From Paraburkholderia sp. CNPSo 3272 (lineage in GTDB: Bacteria; Pseudomonadota; Gammaproteobacteria; Burkholderiales; Burkholderiaceae), in assembly GCF_024206495.1 (NCBI RefSeq), contig NZ_JAMBPQ010000051.1:1-44989 (forward strand): a DNA stretch of 44,989 nt. Direction: 5' to 3'. Both the position numbers and the translations under genes were made by a program. Below the pieces are notes generated by a model. The model ran no database searches. It had not been told where the DNA came from and saw nothing but the letters and a program-made list of their open reading frames with translations. Position 1 is the first letter of the stretch. Every line of letters starts with the position of its first letter. Below are positions 25,464-33,856 of this stretch, in pieces.

Positions 25464-26219
25464 CTAGTTCAGGTAGCTATCGTCGACGCGAGCCAGTTTC
25501 CGCAGCAACGCGGACCAGACAAACTGGCCACCCAGTCCTTTGGTCTGGGTTCGTGCCGACTCCTGAGCGCTACTGACGATTGCGGAGTCGATGAACTGCA
25601 GCTCGTCGCCGGTCTGCGCCGCGAGCTGTATCTGGCAGGTTTGCTCGAAGAGATACATGGCTAGAAACGCATCCGCAATTGTGGCCCCGACCGTCAGCAG
25701 CCCGTGATTGCGCAGCATCAGGAATGTGGAATTGCCGAGGTCCGCCTGGAGTCGCGGTTTTTCCTCGTCGTGTAGTGCAACGCCTTCGTATGCGTGATAT
25801 CCCAGAGACCCGAGCACGAATGTCGATTGCTGCGATATGGGCAAGATGCCACGCTTTTGCGCACTCACCGCAACGCCTGCGCGCGTATGCGTGTGGATCG
25901 CGCATTGCACGTCGCTGCGCGCTGCGTGAATCGCGCTGTGAATGACGAAGCCCGCGCGATTGACGTCGAATTGCGAGTCACGCACCTTGTGGCCCTCGCC
26001 ATCCACGAGCACGAGCGACGAGGCTGTGACCTCGTCGAACAGCAGGCCATAGGGGTTGATCAGAAAATGATGCTGCGGTCCCGGCAGCCGCGCACTGATG
26101 TGCGTGAACACGAGATCGGTCCAACCGTATTGGGCAATCAACCGGTAGCAGGCGGCAAGATCGCAACGCAGCGCCCATTCTTCCGCACTGACGACGTCTT
26201 TGAGGGAGGGAATATTCAT
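25464..26219 (-). CDS. class II aldolase/adducin-fold protein
   Basis: A 251-residue class II aldolase/adducin family protein. It shows DLVFTHISARLPG, FLINPYGLLFDEV, the metal-ligand pair AIHTHTRAG and the third histidine in LRNHGLLTVG, so the zinc site is complete and close to the family norm. The C-terminal helix FEQTCQIQLAAQTG matches stand-alone members found in catabolic clusters. It is related to, but clearly divergent from, the protein at 21598-22443. It is second in the leftward unit, 30 bases after the HD-fold gene and 39 bases before the SDR gene. Confidence 0.87.
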   Translation of the reverse strand: MNIPSLKDVVSAEEWALRCDLAACYRLIAQYGWTDLVFTHISARLPGPQHHFLINPYGLLFDEVTASSLVLVDGEGHKVRDSQFDVNRAGFVIHSAIHAARSDVQCAIHTHTRAGVAVSAQKRGILPISQQSTFVLGSLGYHAYEGVALHDEEKPRLQADLGNSTFLMLRNHGLLTVGATIADAFLAMYLFEQTCQIQLAAQTGDELQFIDSAIVSSAQESARTQTKGLGGQFVWSALLRKLARVDDSYLN

Positions 26220-26249
26220 GGTCGTAGCAATCCTTGAGGGTGAGGGCGA

Positions 26250-26825
26250 TTATGTTGCTGCGTCGGCGTAGATGCTCGTGCGCGGACGCGCCATCAAACG
26301 TCGGAGCATGGGTTCGAATTCGCCGATCGGCAGCGTTTGCGCGTGCGGATCGAAGGCCGGCGCGTCGTACAGTTCGCAGAACTCGACGGTCCGCTCGTAG
26401 TGCGGGTGTTCCCGCAAACGCTCACGCATGTCCCGATCCATGCCGAGATGATGGAAGAAGTAGTGACCCTGGAAGATTCCATGGTTCTGAACCATCCACA
26501 GGTTGGCTTCGCTTACGAACGGCTTCAGGATGGCCGCTGCAATGTCCGGATGATTGAACGCGCCGAGCGTGTCGCCAATATCGTGAAGCAGCGCCACCAC
26601 GACGTACTCCTCATCGCGCCCGTCGCGCAGCGCGCGCGTGGCAGTCTGCAGGCTATGGGTGTAACGGTCGACGGGAAAGCCGCCGTAGTCACCCTCAAGC
26701 AGCTTCAGATGCGCGATCACGCGATCTGGCAACGCGCGCGCAAAGCCGGGAAATTCGGAGCTGATGTGCTCCCAGTCTTCCCGGGTACTCTCCTTCATGT
26801 CCTTGAACGTGGCTCTCGCAGTCAC
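26250..26825 (-). CDS. HD-fold protein with PhnZ/MIOX-like ligand set (putative diiron oxygenase or phosphohydrolase)
   Basis: A 191-residue HD-domain protein. The visible metal-ligand candidates are H57 (RYTHSLQTA), H81-D82 (ALLHDIGD), H92 (NHPDIAA), H115 (VQNHGIFQG) and D154 (LYDAPAFD). This six-ligand pattern matches the diiron oxygenases PhnZ and MIOX rather than simple phosphohydrolases. The Y-to-H (10) and H-to-HD (24) spacings equal those in PhnZ, but the residue aligned with PhnZ's lid glutamate E27 is F50. It is the first gene of the leftward cluster, divergent from the Crp/Fnr gene, with a perfect dyad 33 bases upstream. Automated annotation would call it an HD phosphohydrolase; the oxygenase idea is inference. 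Confidence 0.75.
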   Translation of the reverse strand: MTARATFKDMKESTREDWEHISSEFPGFARALPDRVIAHLKLLEGDYGGFPVDRYTHSLQTATRALRDGRDEEYVVVALLHDIGDTLGAFNHPDIAAAILKPFVSEANLWMVQNHGIFQGHYFFHHLGMDRDMRERLREHPHYERTVEFCELYDAPAFDPHAQTLPIGEFEPMLRRLMARPRTSIYADAAT

Positions 26826-26857
26826 TGTCCTGTCTCCATTCGCGTTGGACTTGTCGG

Positions 26858-26875
26858 GCCGCCTAACCAGGCGGC
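26858..26875. promoter_or_regulatory. candidate operator between the HD-fold and Crp/Fnr genes
   Basis: GCCGCCT-AACC-AGGCGGC is a perfect 7-bp dyad, 33 bases upstream of the HD-fold gene and about 80 bases before the Crp/Fnr gene. It could be an operator for that regulator, though it does not resemble the standard Crp (TGTGA) or Fnr (TTGAT) half-sites, or a 5'-leader hairpin. Confidence 0.4.
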
Positions 26876-26953
26876 TCGATCACATGCTACGATCGCGGAT
26901 GTTCGCCGGTCTGTAAGATCTCAGGCATTTCAAGGCTTTTCAGCCAGCTTTCG

Positions 26954-27652
26954 ATGCGTCCCACTATGGAATTCAGCGCTTCCCTCGTTGAGAAGTTGTC
27001 CCGCAACGGGTGGTTTGCCTCGCTGCCCCTCGCGGAACAACAGAACCTGGTCGTCAACAGCACGCTGATCCGGATCGACATGTGCGAGCCGCTGTTTCGG
27101 CGCGGCGACGCGCCAGACGGCTTTTACGGCGTCGTCGACGGGCGTCTGAAAGCATCGAATGTGCGCAGCGACGGCAAGGAAGCGATTCTCGCGATCCTGG
27201 AAGCGGGCAACTGGTTCGCGCAAATGTCCGCCGTTACCGGCTGGCCATATGCTCACGACATTCTTGCGCTCGAACCCGCGCAAGTTCTGAGGTTTCCGCT
27301 TGAAGCGTTTAACGCGTCGATGGAACGCGCCGTGTTCGCAAAGGCAATCGCCACGCTGGTCTGCCAACACACGAGCCTTCTCTATCAGATGATCGAGGAC
27401 GCGACGCTGCATTCCACCCGCACGAGGATAGCGCGTCGTCTCATGCGCCTCGCGCGTGGCGACGCTACGCTGGCGCCGGAAAACCGGGCGGACATCCCCG
27501 TCTCGCAGGACACGCTGGCGATGATGCTTGGCATCTCACGTCAAACGCTCGCGCTCGAACTCAAGGAGATGGCCGCGCAGGGGGCGATTGCGCTGCGCTA
27601 CGCGCATGTGGAAATCGTCTCCATGGATATCCTCAGGTCATTTGACGACTAG
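26954..27652 (+). CDS. Crp/Fnr-family transcriptional regulator
   Basis: A 232-residue Crp/Fnr-type regulator. The cyclic-nucleotide-binding-fold sensor covers about residues 10-130 (LFRRGDAPDGFYGVVDGRLKAS, 'GKEAILAILEAGNWFAQMSAV'). A long dimerisation helix follows, then the C-terminal winged HTH (about 160-225) with ISRQTLALELKEM as recognition helix. There is no Fnr-type cysteine cluster at the N terminus, so oxygen sensing through an iron-sulfur cluster is unlikely. The start could be 26954 or an in-frame ATG at 26966; neither has a strong ribosome binding site. It diverges from the HD-fold gene and probably controls the leftward catabolic cluster. Confidence 0.87.
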   Translation: MRPTMEFSASLVEKLSRNGWFASLPLAEQQNLVVNSTLIRIDMCEPLFRRGDAPDGFYGVVDGRLKASNVRSDGKEAILAILEAGNWFAQMSAVTGWPYAHDILALEPAQVLRFPLEAFNASMERAVFAKAIATLVCQHTSLLYQMIEDATLHSTRTRIARRLMRLARGDATLAPENRADIPVSQDTLAMMLGISRQTLALELKEMAAQGAIALRYAHVEIVSMDILRSFDD

Positions 27653-27709
27653 CTCGCGACAACCCCGGCCGCAACGGCGCCGCGGTGCGCCCGGCGCGCA
27701 GGAGGCCCA

Positions 27710-28846
27710 TCAGAAGCGATGCGTGGCACCCACGGCAACGAGCGTCTGGGACGCCCCAAAATCTGCCGCGCCGGTGGAAGTGACGACCCGGATGCCAGGC
27801 CAGCTCGTCGCGGCGCTGCCATTGTTCTTCATGTAGCCCGCCCGCAGATACAGGCTGGTCCGTTTTGACAGAAAGTGGTCGTAACCGATCTGGACGCCGG
27901 GCGTGTTGTCGTGCGCGCCGCGCACGTTGCGCTCGAAGCCCTCGATCTCGACGACGTCCACCGAAGTTGCCTGGATCGTTGCGCCGACACCGGCAATGCT
28001 CACGGAATGTGCCGCCCCGACGAGCGCCGCTGCAGAGCCCCCTTGCGGGTCCTTCGGACGCGCGTACGTATACACGAGCTGAATATTCGCGATGCCGATC
28101 CGGTAGGCGAGGGCGCCGGTGTAGTGTTCGCTTGCGACCAGATTCATCGAAGTGAACGGGCCCACCGTGATCGTTTCCGTTCCCGGGCGCTGGGCCTGAT
28201 AGGCAAAGCCCGCGTAGAGCCCGTATCCGGTGTAGGTTGCCGCCACGTCGAGCACGTTCCCCGTCGTGGCCGGCACGGGTTGCGTGACTGTCGTGCTGAA
28301 CGCGTACATCGCGTAGAGCCGCACACCGCCCATATTCGGCGACTGGTACTGCATGGCATTGCTGGTGCGCCCGGTGATGGACTGGGTCGCGAGCGTGTTG
28401 CGGTCCACGGCCAGCACGGCGGCGGAAAGCGGCGACAGGACCTCGTTCAGCGCAAACGGATCGGCGTTATAGGCCACGAGGAAAGTGGGCTGGTACTGCC
28501 GTCCAAACGCGAGCGATCCGTATTTCTCGTCGAACAGTCCGACCCAGGCCTGACGATAGAACAGCTTCGTCGTGTCGGCGAACAGGGTTCCGTTGTTGAG
28601 GTTGTAGCCCGTTTCAATGTCAAACCTCGCCTCGGTTCCTGCGCCGAGATCCTCTTTCCCCCGTAGCCCGAAAAGCGAACCCGTCGCTCCTCCGCTTCTT
28701 TGCGAATACGAAGCCGCGCCGCCGTTATTCAGGTATTGCACGAATGTATCGAGCACGCCGTACATCGTCACGCTCGACTGCGCCGCCGCGCTTCCGACCG
28801 TGAGCAGTAACGTCGCGCCGCATAGTGCCTTTGCCGTCAATTGCAT
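27710..28846 (-). CDS. outer-membrane porin (OmpC-like, Burkholderiales type)
   Basis: A 378-residue porin with a signal peptide (MQLTAKALCGATLLLTVGSAAA, cleavage before QSS), the family start QSSVTMYGVLDTFVQYL, SLFGLRGKEDLGAGTEARFDIETGY, RQAWVGLFDEKYGSLAFGRQ, and a C-terminal phenylalanine (GATHRF). AAGGGAGACAC precedes the ATG at 28846; the same frame extends far upstream without conserved sequence, so the longer reading is rejected. It follows the MFS transporter gene by 83 bases on the same strand. Together they make an outer- and inner-membrane uptake pair, probably for the substrate of the neighbouring cluster. Confidence 0.93.
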   Translation of the reverse strand: MQLTAKALCGATLLLTVGSAAAQSSVTMYGVLDTFVQYLNNGGAASYSQRSGGATGSLFGLRGKEDLGAGTEARFDIETGYNLNNGTLFADTTKLFYRQAWVGLFDEKYGSLAFGRQYQPTFLVAYNADPFALNEVLSPLSAAVLAVDRNTLATQSITGRTSNAMQYQSPNMGGVRLYAMYAFSTTVTQPVPATTGNVLDVAATYTGYGLYAGFAYQAQRPGTETITVGPFTSMNLVASEHYTGALAYRIGIANIQLVYTYARPKDPQGGSAAALVGAAHSVSIAGVGATIQATSVDVVEIEGFERNVRGAHDNTPGVQIGYDHFLSKRTSLYLRAGYMKNNGSAATSWPGIRVVTSTGAADFGASQTLVAVGATHRF

Positions 28847-28929
28847 GTGTCTCCCTTGGGTTGTTTGCCACGCCTTGGCAGCGCGGCGAGTTTTTCTCTT
28901 TGCGAATCTGACTTCTGGCGGCCTACCTA

Positions 28930-30318
28930 TCACTGCGGGACATGGCTTGGCGAGGGCAGAACCGAGAGCGCGCGCTGCCGCCACGTGAGAACGCTCGCGC
29001 AGACGAGCAGGACCGCGACGAGATACAAGCCGATAGCCGTGCTCCCGGTCAGCGTTTTGATCAGACCCATCGCAGACGGGCACAGTGCGCCCGCGAGCCC
29101 CGATACGGTCGTGATGGTGGCGATCCCGACTGGCGCGGCTTCTTTCGGCAGCATGCTCGTAGCCAGCGCCCAGAAAAGCGGAAATGCTGCAATGAGTCCC
29201 GCCATCCCGGTCGTCACGAGCGCCATCGACATCCAGAAGCTGCATGAGGTGCAGTTCGTGGCGGCAAGTCCGAGCGCCGCCACGCCAAAACAGACGGCAA
29301 GGTTCTTCCGGTGTCCGCCGCGCGCATCTGAGCGGCCCGCTAGCCAAAACATGGCAAGCATCCCGAACGAATAGGGAATGACAGAATAGAAACCTATTAC
29401 CTGAATACTCGAAGCCTTCCACCTTTGAATCATCGCGGGCAGCCAGAAGCTCATCGTGTAGGTGCCGTAGCAGAGCGCGAAATACAGGTAGGCAAGGATC
29501 AGGAGCGAGGGAAGTCGCCAAGCTGCCTGTAGCGCGCCATGCACAGGCGTATGAAATGGCTGGCGTGCTTGCCCGACTTGTGAGGCAATCAGCTCGCGCT
29601 CCTCTTTACCCAGCCACTTCGCCTGTTCAGGGCGATCACTCAGATGTACATAGGCGAGGATCCCCAGCAGGCAGCAAGGCAAACCCTGCAGTACATACAT
29701 CCACTGCCATCCGCTAAGGCCGCCAAGTCCATCGAGATGCTGGATAATCGCTCCCGACAGCGGACCGGCCAGGATTCCGGCCACGACGCCGGCGGACATG
29801 AGCATCGCGACGATCCTGGCGCGTCGCTCAGGCGGATACCAGAATGTCAGGTAAAGCATGACGCCCGGAAAGAACCCCGCTTCGAACACACCAAGCAGAA
29901 AGCGCACCACATAGAATTCAAACGGAGTCCTGATGAACATGGTCGAAGCCGATGTCATCCCCCAAAGAAACATGATTCTCAAGAGCGTCTTACGGGCGCC
30001 GATTCTCTGCATCGCGAGATTGCTCGGAATCTCGAAGAGGAGATAGCCGACGTAAAACATGCTCGCGCCGATGCCATACGCCGCGTCGGTGAAGCCCAAC
30101 TGCGGCTTCATTTGCAGTTGTGCGTAGCCGATGTTGATGCGGTCGATATAGTTGAATACGAAGGAGAGGAACAGCAGCGGCATTAGCCGCAGCGTGATTC
30201 GCCGCCAGGTCGCATCCGTATCAGCATTCCAGAGCGCTGCCGTGCAGACATCATGCGTTACAGCGCTATTGCAGAACGCGCGCAGGGCGCCCGCATCAGC
30301 TTCCGAAGGTCTTGTCAT
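28930..30318 (-). CDS. MFS transporter, anion:cation symporter (ACS) type
   Basis: A 462-residue, 12-helix major facilitator of the ACS/phthalate-permease group. It shows LPLLFLSFVFNYIDRINIGYA in helix 1, 'YGIGASMFYVGYLLFEIPSN', RIGARKTLLRIMFLWGM (the helix 2-3 loop signature), EAGFFPGVMLYLTFWYPPERRAR, and the second-half motif 'FYSVIPYSFGMLAMFWLAGRSD'. Members import organic acids such as tartrate, phthalate, hydroxyphenylacetates and glucarate with protons. The ATG at 30318 has CGGAG eight bases upstream; an earlier ATG at 30339 is possible. It is read before the porin on the same strand. The substrate is unknown. Confidence 0.9.
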   Translation of the reverse strand: MTRPSEADAGALRAFCNSAVTHDVCTAALWNADTDATWRRITLRLMPLLFLSFVFNYIDRINIGYAQLQMKPQLGFTDAAYGIGASMFYVGYLLFEIPSNLAMQRIGARKTLLRIMFLWGMTSASTMFIRTPFEFYVVRFLLGVFEAGFFPGVMLYLTFWYPPERRARIVAMLMSAGVVAGILAGPLSGAIIQHLDGLGGLSGWQWMYVLQGLPCCLLGILAYVHLSDRPEQAKWLGKEERELIASQVGQARQPFHTPVHGALQAAWRLPSLLILAYLYFALCYGTYTMSFWLPAMIQRWKASSIQVIGFYSVIPYSFGMLAMFWLAGRSDARGGHRKNLAVCFGVAALGLAATNCTSCSFWMSMALVTTGMAGLIAAFPLFWALATSMLPKEAAPVGIATITTVSGLAGALCPSAMGLIKTLTGSTAIGLYLVAVLLVCASVLTWRQRALSVLPSPSHVPQ

Positions 30319-31049
30319 TGCGTCGTCTCCGCGTGCCATTGTTCGGAACGCGCTTGTGCGCGATCCGTGAGGCGCTCGACGGAGTCATCGCCGCGCCGTT
30401 CCTGATCGACGTGGCGATGGTAAACAAACAGAGACTTTGCAAAAGTTAAGTTCGTTGCAATCCTGGGGATAACTCGGGGTAGAAACGAAACGCGGCGACG
30501 GCAGCGCGTTCAGGCCGTCAAAGCTGGTATGCGCGAATGGAAGAGCGCAACGTCCCGGCCTGGCGCGAAGTTCGCCGGTCGTCTGCAACCTGTCGCATAC
30601 AAACGTGGCATTTGCTCGGTGACGCGGGCCAGAGCTCGTGCAATCCGAGCGTGCAGAGCACTATGTTCTGCTCACCCGGTCAAGTCCTGATTAACACGTG
30701 GAATTGGGATCGGGATGAGGGTGACTGTCAGCGATCGAATCGGGTTACCATGCTTGTTTAACCTAAATATAAAGGGCAACTTTTCGCTTGTTGCATCCTT
30801 TAGCTTTCTCGGAAAACCCCAAAGGGGAAGCGAGGTTGGCGGGGGGCTGAATCTCAATTTCGACGCCGATGTTGCAGTATCTGCACTCGCAGCAAGCATG
30901 TCCCGAACCGGAAGCCGTTTCGAATACTTATCTTGTCGATACGATTTGATGGGAAAACGTCTCTTTAGGATATCGGTTGCGTAAGCATATTTCTGAAAAC
31001 TGCGGCTCAAAGTAATCGATACGGGCGGCGTATCCCTTCTTGCGCCATA
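30319..31049. other. long divergent intergenic stretch, partly A/T-rich
   Basis: About 730 bases between the leftward MFS gene and a rightward LysR gene. Bases 30750-30830 are A/T-richer than the rest (CCTAAATATAAAGGG region). An 89-codon frame at 30715-30984 has no recognisable family or ribosome binding site. I find no convincing gene, dyad or RNA here beyond the presumed promoters. Confidence 0.4.
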
Positions 31050-31976
31050 ATGGCGCCTGTCCAGACGAACCATCTAGCAGGCGGAGAAGTGGAATTAAGA
31101 GACATCAAGATTTTTATTCGCGTGGCGGAAGATGGTGATTTCTCCGCAGCGTCAAGGAATCTCGCAATAACGCCATCCGCGGTAAGCAAAGCAATCACGC
31201 GACTGGAACGCTCTTTGAATGTGCAGTTGCTGAGCCGCAATTCACGCGCGTCCAAGCTGACCGCTGAGGGGGCAATCTTTCTCGGTGCCGCCCGCAACGT
31301 TGTTGAAGCCGCGCGTGAAGCCGAGTCCATTGTTTCCGCGGAGCCTTCAGGAACGCTACGCATTCGCTCCATACCGACTTTCGCAGTCTGTCAACTCGCG
31401 CCCTACGTACCGGACTTTCAGCGGCGGTTTCCAAAACTGCGCCTGGAGTTTTTATTGACCAATGAGAGACTCGCAACCCTGGACGACGGCGCTGATATCG
31501 CTTTCGCACTGGGGACCCTCGAGTCATCTGCTCTTGTTGCCCGTCAGATGGGTTCCACACGCTGGATTGTATGCGCGGCACCGGCCTATCTCGCCGCACA
31601 TGGCCTTCCCCGCACTGCGGGGGAACTTGCCGAACACCAATGCCTGAACCTCTCCGGTCCGGCGCAGTGGCGGGAGTGGCCTGTTGCAAAGGGCATTGAA
31701 GCAACCTGTGGGTCTGCGTCCAATCAGGGCGAAATGGTTCTGGCCCTTGCGCGCGCCGGCGCGGGAATTGCCCGCTTGGCGGAATTTCATGTTAGCCACG
31801 ACCTTGAACTGGGCCGATTGGTTTCTCTGCCTGAGGCACTGCAAGATCCTATGGAAACGCCCGTCTGGGCCGTCTACGAGAAACGGACACATCTGAGCCC
31901 CCGGATCAAGGTATTCTTGGACTACTTTGAATCGATTCTCCGCCCCTCTCCCTGGCAGCAACCCTCTCCCCAGTAG
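31050..31976 (+). CDS. LysR-type transcriptional regulator
   Basis: A 308-residue LysR regulator with its HTH at about residues 14-72 (ELRDIKIFIRVAEDGDFSAASRN, then TPSAVSKAITRLERSLNVQLLSR). The effector domain contains 'GTLRIRSIPTFAVCQLAPYVPDFQRRFP' and 'GAGIARLAEFHVSHDLELGRLV', typical of the DmlR/YhjC-like subgroup. The ATG at 31050 is taken; a GTG at 31089 that directly precedes the HTH is an alternative, but has its purine stretch too close. The target is probably the co-directional MFS gene that follows, though no inducer can be inferred. Confidence 0.88.
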   Translation: MAPVQTNHLAGGEVELRDIKIFIRVAEDGDFSAASRNLAITPSAVSKAITRLERSLNVQLLSRNSRASKLTAEGAIFLGAARNVVEAAREAESIVSAEPSGTLRIRSIPTFAVCQLAPYVPDFQRRFPKLRLEFLLTNERLATLDDGADIAFALGTLESSALVARQMGSTRWIVCAAPAYLAAHGLPRTAGELAEHQCLNLSGPAQWREWPVAKGIEATCGSASNQGEMVLALARAGAGIARLAEFHVSHDLELGRLVSLPEALQDPMETPVWAVYEKRTHLSPRIKVFLDYFESILRPSPWQQPSPQ

Positions 31977-32168
31977 CCGAAGTTTGCAACCTCCATGCGC
32001 CGCCTTCCATGCTGGTTGGCGTAGTGGCATTCGACCTCCACGCAGCCTTTGCCTGCCAGGCACAGAAGCTATTCCTGGACATCCCTAGATGCGGGATGAG
32101 CGACCAATTACTGTTCATGCATTCGTAGCCAGAGCTTATTAGCTTTGGCAACTTTACTTTTCGAATCC

Positions 32169-33404
32169 ATGAAGCAAATCCTCGCAAATTCCGGAACTCC
32201 CCCAGCAGACACGATGGCAGTGGGTCGATACATTTTCGCTGGCCTATGCGCAAGCCTCGTCAGCATTGGGCTCGCCAGGTTCGCCTATACGCCATTGATC
32301 CCCTTTCTTATCGAGGCGCACTGGTTTGGCGCAAGCGACGTCTTGTTTCTCGGTGCTGCCAATCTGGCCGGATACCTGATCGGCGCCGTCATGGGGCCCA
32401 CCCTGACGCGATGGATCTCGCGCGTCAGTCTGCTGCGACTGATGATGCTGGCCGTGTCTGCCTCCTTCCTCGCATGCGCCTTTCCTGTCTCCGTACATTG
32501 GTTCTTCGCGTGGCGCCTGGTTTCTGGCGTTGCAGGTGGAACCATAATGGTCTTGCTCGCCGGGACAATACTTCCCCATGTTCCACCGTCTCGCAAAGGG
32601 CGCGCTAGTGGTGCTATCTTTGTGGGATTGGGGATAGGCGTGGTGGCCTCCGGCACTATCGTGCCCCTATTTCTTGCGTGGGGGCTACGAGAAGCGTGGA
32701 TTGGGCTTGCCATGGTTGCACTGCTGCTAACTTGCGCCAGCTGGTTCGCCTGGCCGGCACATGGCGTAAGCGAGCCGGCAGGTCTTCCGTCGTCGGTTGG
32801 GCGAGTATCGCCGGCAAAGTCGTCGGTGAAGCTACTGTACGTACAGTACGCGCTGATGGCGATAGCACTCGTCCCGGCGATGATTTTTCTGGTTGATTTC
32901 GTAGCACGTGGTCTGATGGCAGGAGCGCAAATTGGCGCCGCTTTCTGGATTCTCTATGGTGTCGGCGCTCTAATTGGGCCGCCCGCCTATGGATTCCTCG
33001 CCGACCGTCTCGATGGACAGCGAGCCGCCGCGGGAGTCTTGACTCTTCAGTTGTTTGCTGTGCTGGGCCTCGCGACGTTCCACAACCTGGTGGCGCTGGG
33101 CGCGGTGACCCTCGTCGTTGGCAGCTTCCCGACAGGAATCGTGCCACTGACGCTGACGCGTATCCACGAAATCATTCCCCAACATGGACCGAGCCAGAAT
33201 AGTGCCTGGAGTCTCGCAACTACCGCCTTTGCCGCGTGCCAAGCCATTGCCGCATATGCATTCTCCGCAATCTTCAGCATCAGTGGTGGCAACCATCGGC
33301 TACTGTTCCTGCTTTCTTCTGCCCCGCTCGTTATCGCGATTCTTATCGCGGCGGGACCGCGAATTCTGGGCAAGGGCGTCTATTCAACGACCACTACCCT
33401 TTAA
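32169..33404 (+). CDS. YbfB/YjiJ-family MFS transporter
   Basis: A 411-residue, 12-helix transporter of the YbfB/YjiJ group. The start 'AGLCASLVSIGLARFAYTPLIPFLIEAHWF' and 'LGAANLAGYLIGAVMGP' are characteristic. It continues with WRLVSGVAGGTIMVLLAG and the second-half motif FWILYGVGALIGPPAYGFLADR. The function is unknown; this family is annotated as probable sugar or drug efflux. The ATG at 32169 fits the family start, although an in-frame ATG at 32214 begins closer to the first helix and no ribosome binding site is obvious. It follows the LysR gene by 192 bases and is probably its target. Confidence 0.85.
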   Translation: MKQILANSGTPPADTMAVGRYIFAGLCASLVSIGLARFAYTPLIPFLIEAHWFGASDVLFLGAANLAGYLIGAVMGPTLTRWISRVSLLRLMMLAVSASFLACAFPVSVHWFFAWRLVSGVAGGTIMVLLAGTILPHVPPSRKGRASGAIFVGLGIGVVASGTIVPLFLAWGLREAWIGLAMVALLLTCASWFAWPAHGVSEPAGLPSSVGRVSPAKSSVKLLYVQYALMAIALVPAMIFLVDFVARGLMAGAQIGAAFWILYGVGALIGPPAYGFLADRLDGQRAAAGVLTLQLFAVLGLATFHNLVALGAVTLVVGSFPTGIVPLTLTRIHEIIPQHGPSQNSAWSLATTAFAACQAIAAYAFSAIFSISGGNHRLLFLLSSAPLVIAILIAAGPRILGKGVYSTTTTL

Positions 33405-33856
33405 GAGCACCGCGCACGCGTCGCGTCGCCGCCCGAAATGGCGGAAACGGATCGCAGTCCTATCTTTTTACGGTGATTTTACCGACAGTAGAAACTCTCA
33501 GCTTGTGTCCGCCTGCATCGATATTGCTGAGGGCTTACGTTTGGCGTGAGGTCTTGAGGAAAAGGTTCACAAGGAATGTACAAAAGATACGTGGCGGAAA
33601 GTCGTCGAAGGCATTTGATCTACGCGCGGCAACGCAGCAAGCCGAATCGACGTTCGATGGAGCATGGCAGCATGCTTACCCTTCACGATGCAGTCAGCCA
33701 GGCGTCTGGCAGTCGAGTCTCAAGGCGTCGTTTGAGGCAGCGTCGCGCTCTGCTCAAGAGACGATCGTGGTCTGAGCTGGATTTCCTTCGTCACGGCTGC
33801 TAGCTCGCCCGAGCCGCAAGCCCTTCCGTTTCCCGCCTGGCGACTGAGTGCCGGAT
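33405..33856. other. stretch without a recognised gene
   Basis: About 450 bases between convergent genes (MFS rightward, LysR leftward). Small open frames are present, but their products match nothing I recognise. No T-tracted terminator is evident. Confidence 0.4.

Noticed and set aside
28847..29521. Upstream extension of the porin frame to 29521 (603 codons in total)
   Set aside because: The extension overlaps the MFS gene, has no similarity, and the true porin starts at 28846 with a signal peptide and ribosome binding site.
30715..30984. 89-codon frame in the divergent MFS/LysR gap
   Set aside because: No family, no ribosome binding site, and an unusual composition caused by an A/T-rich patch.
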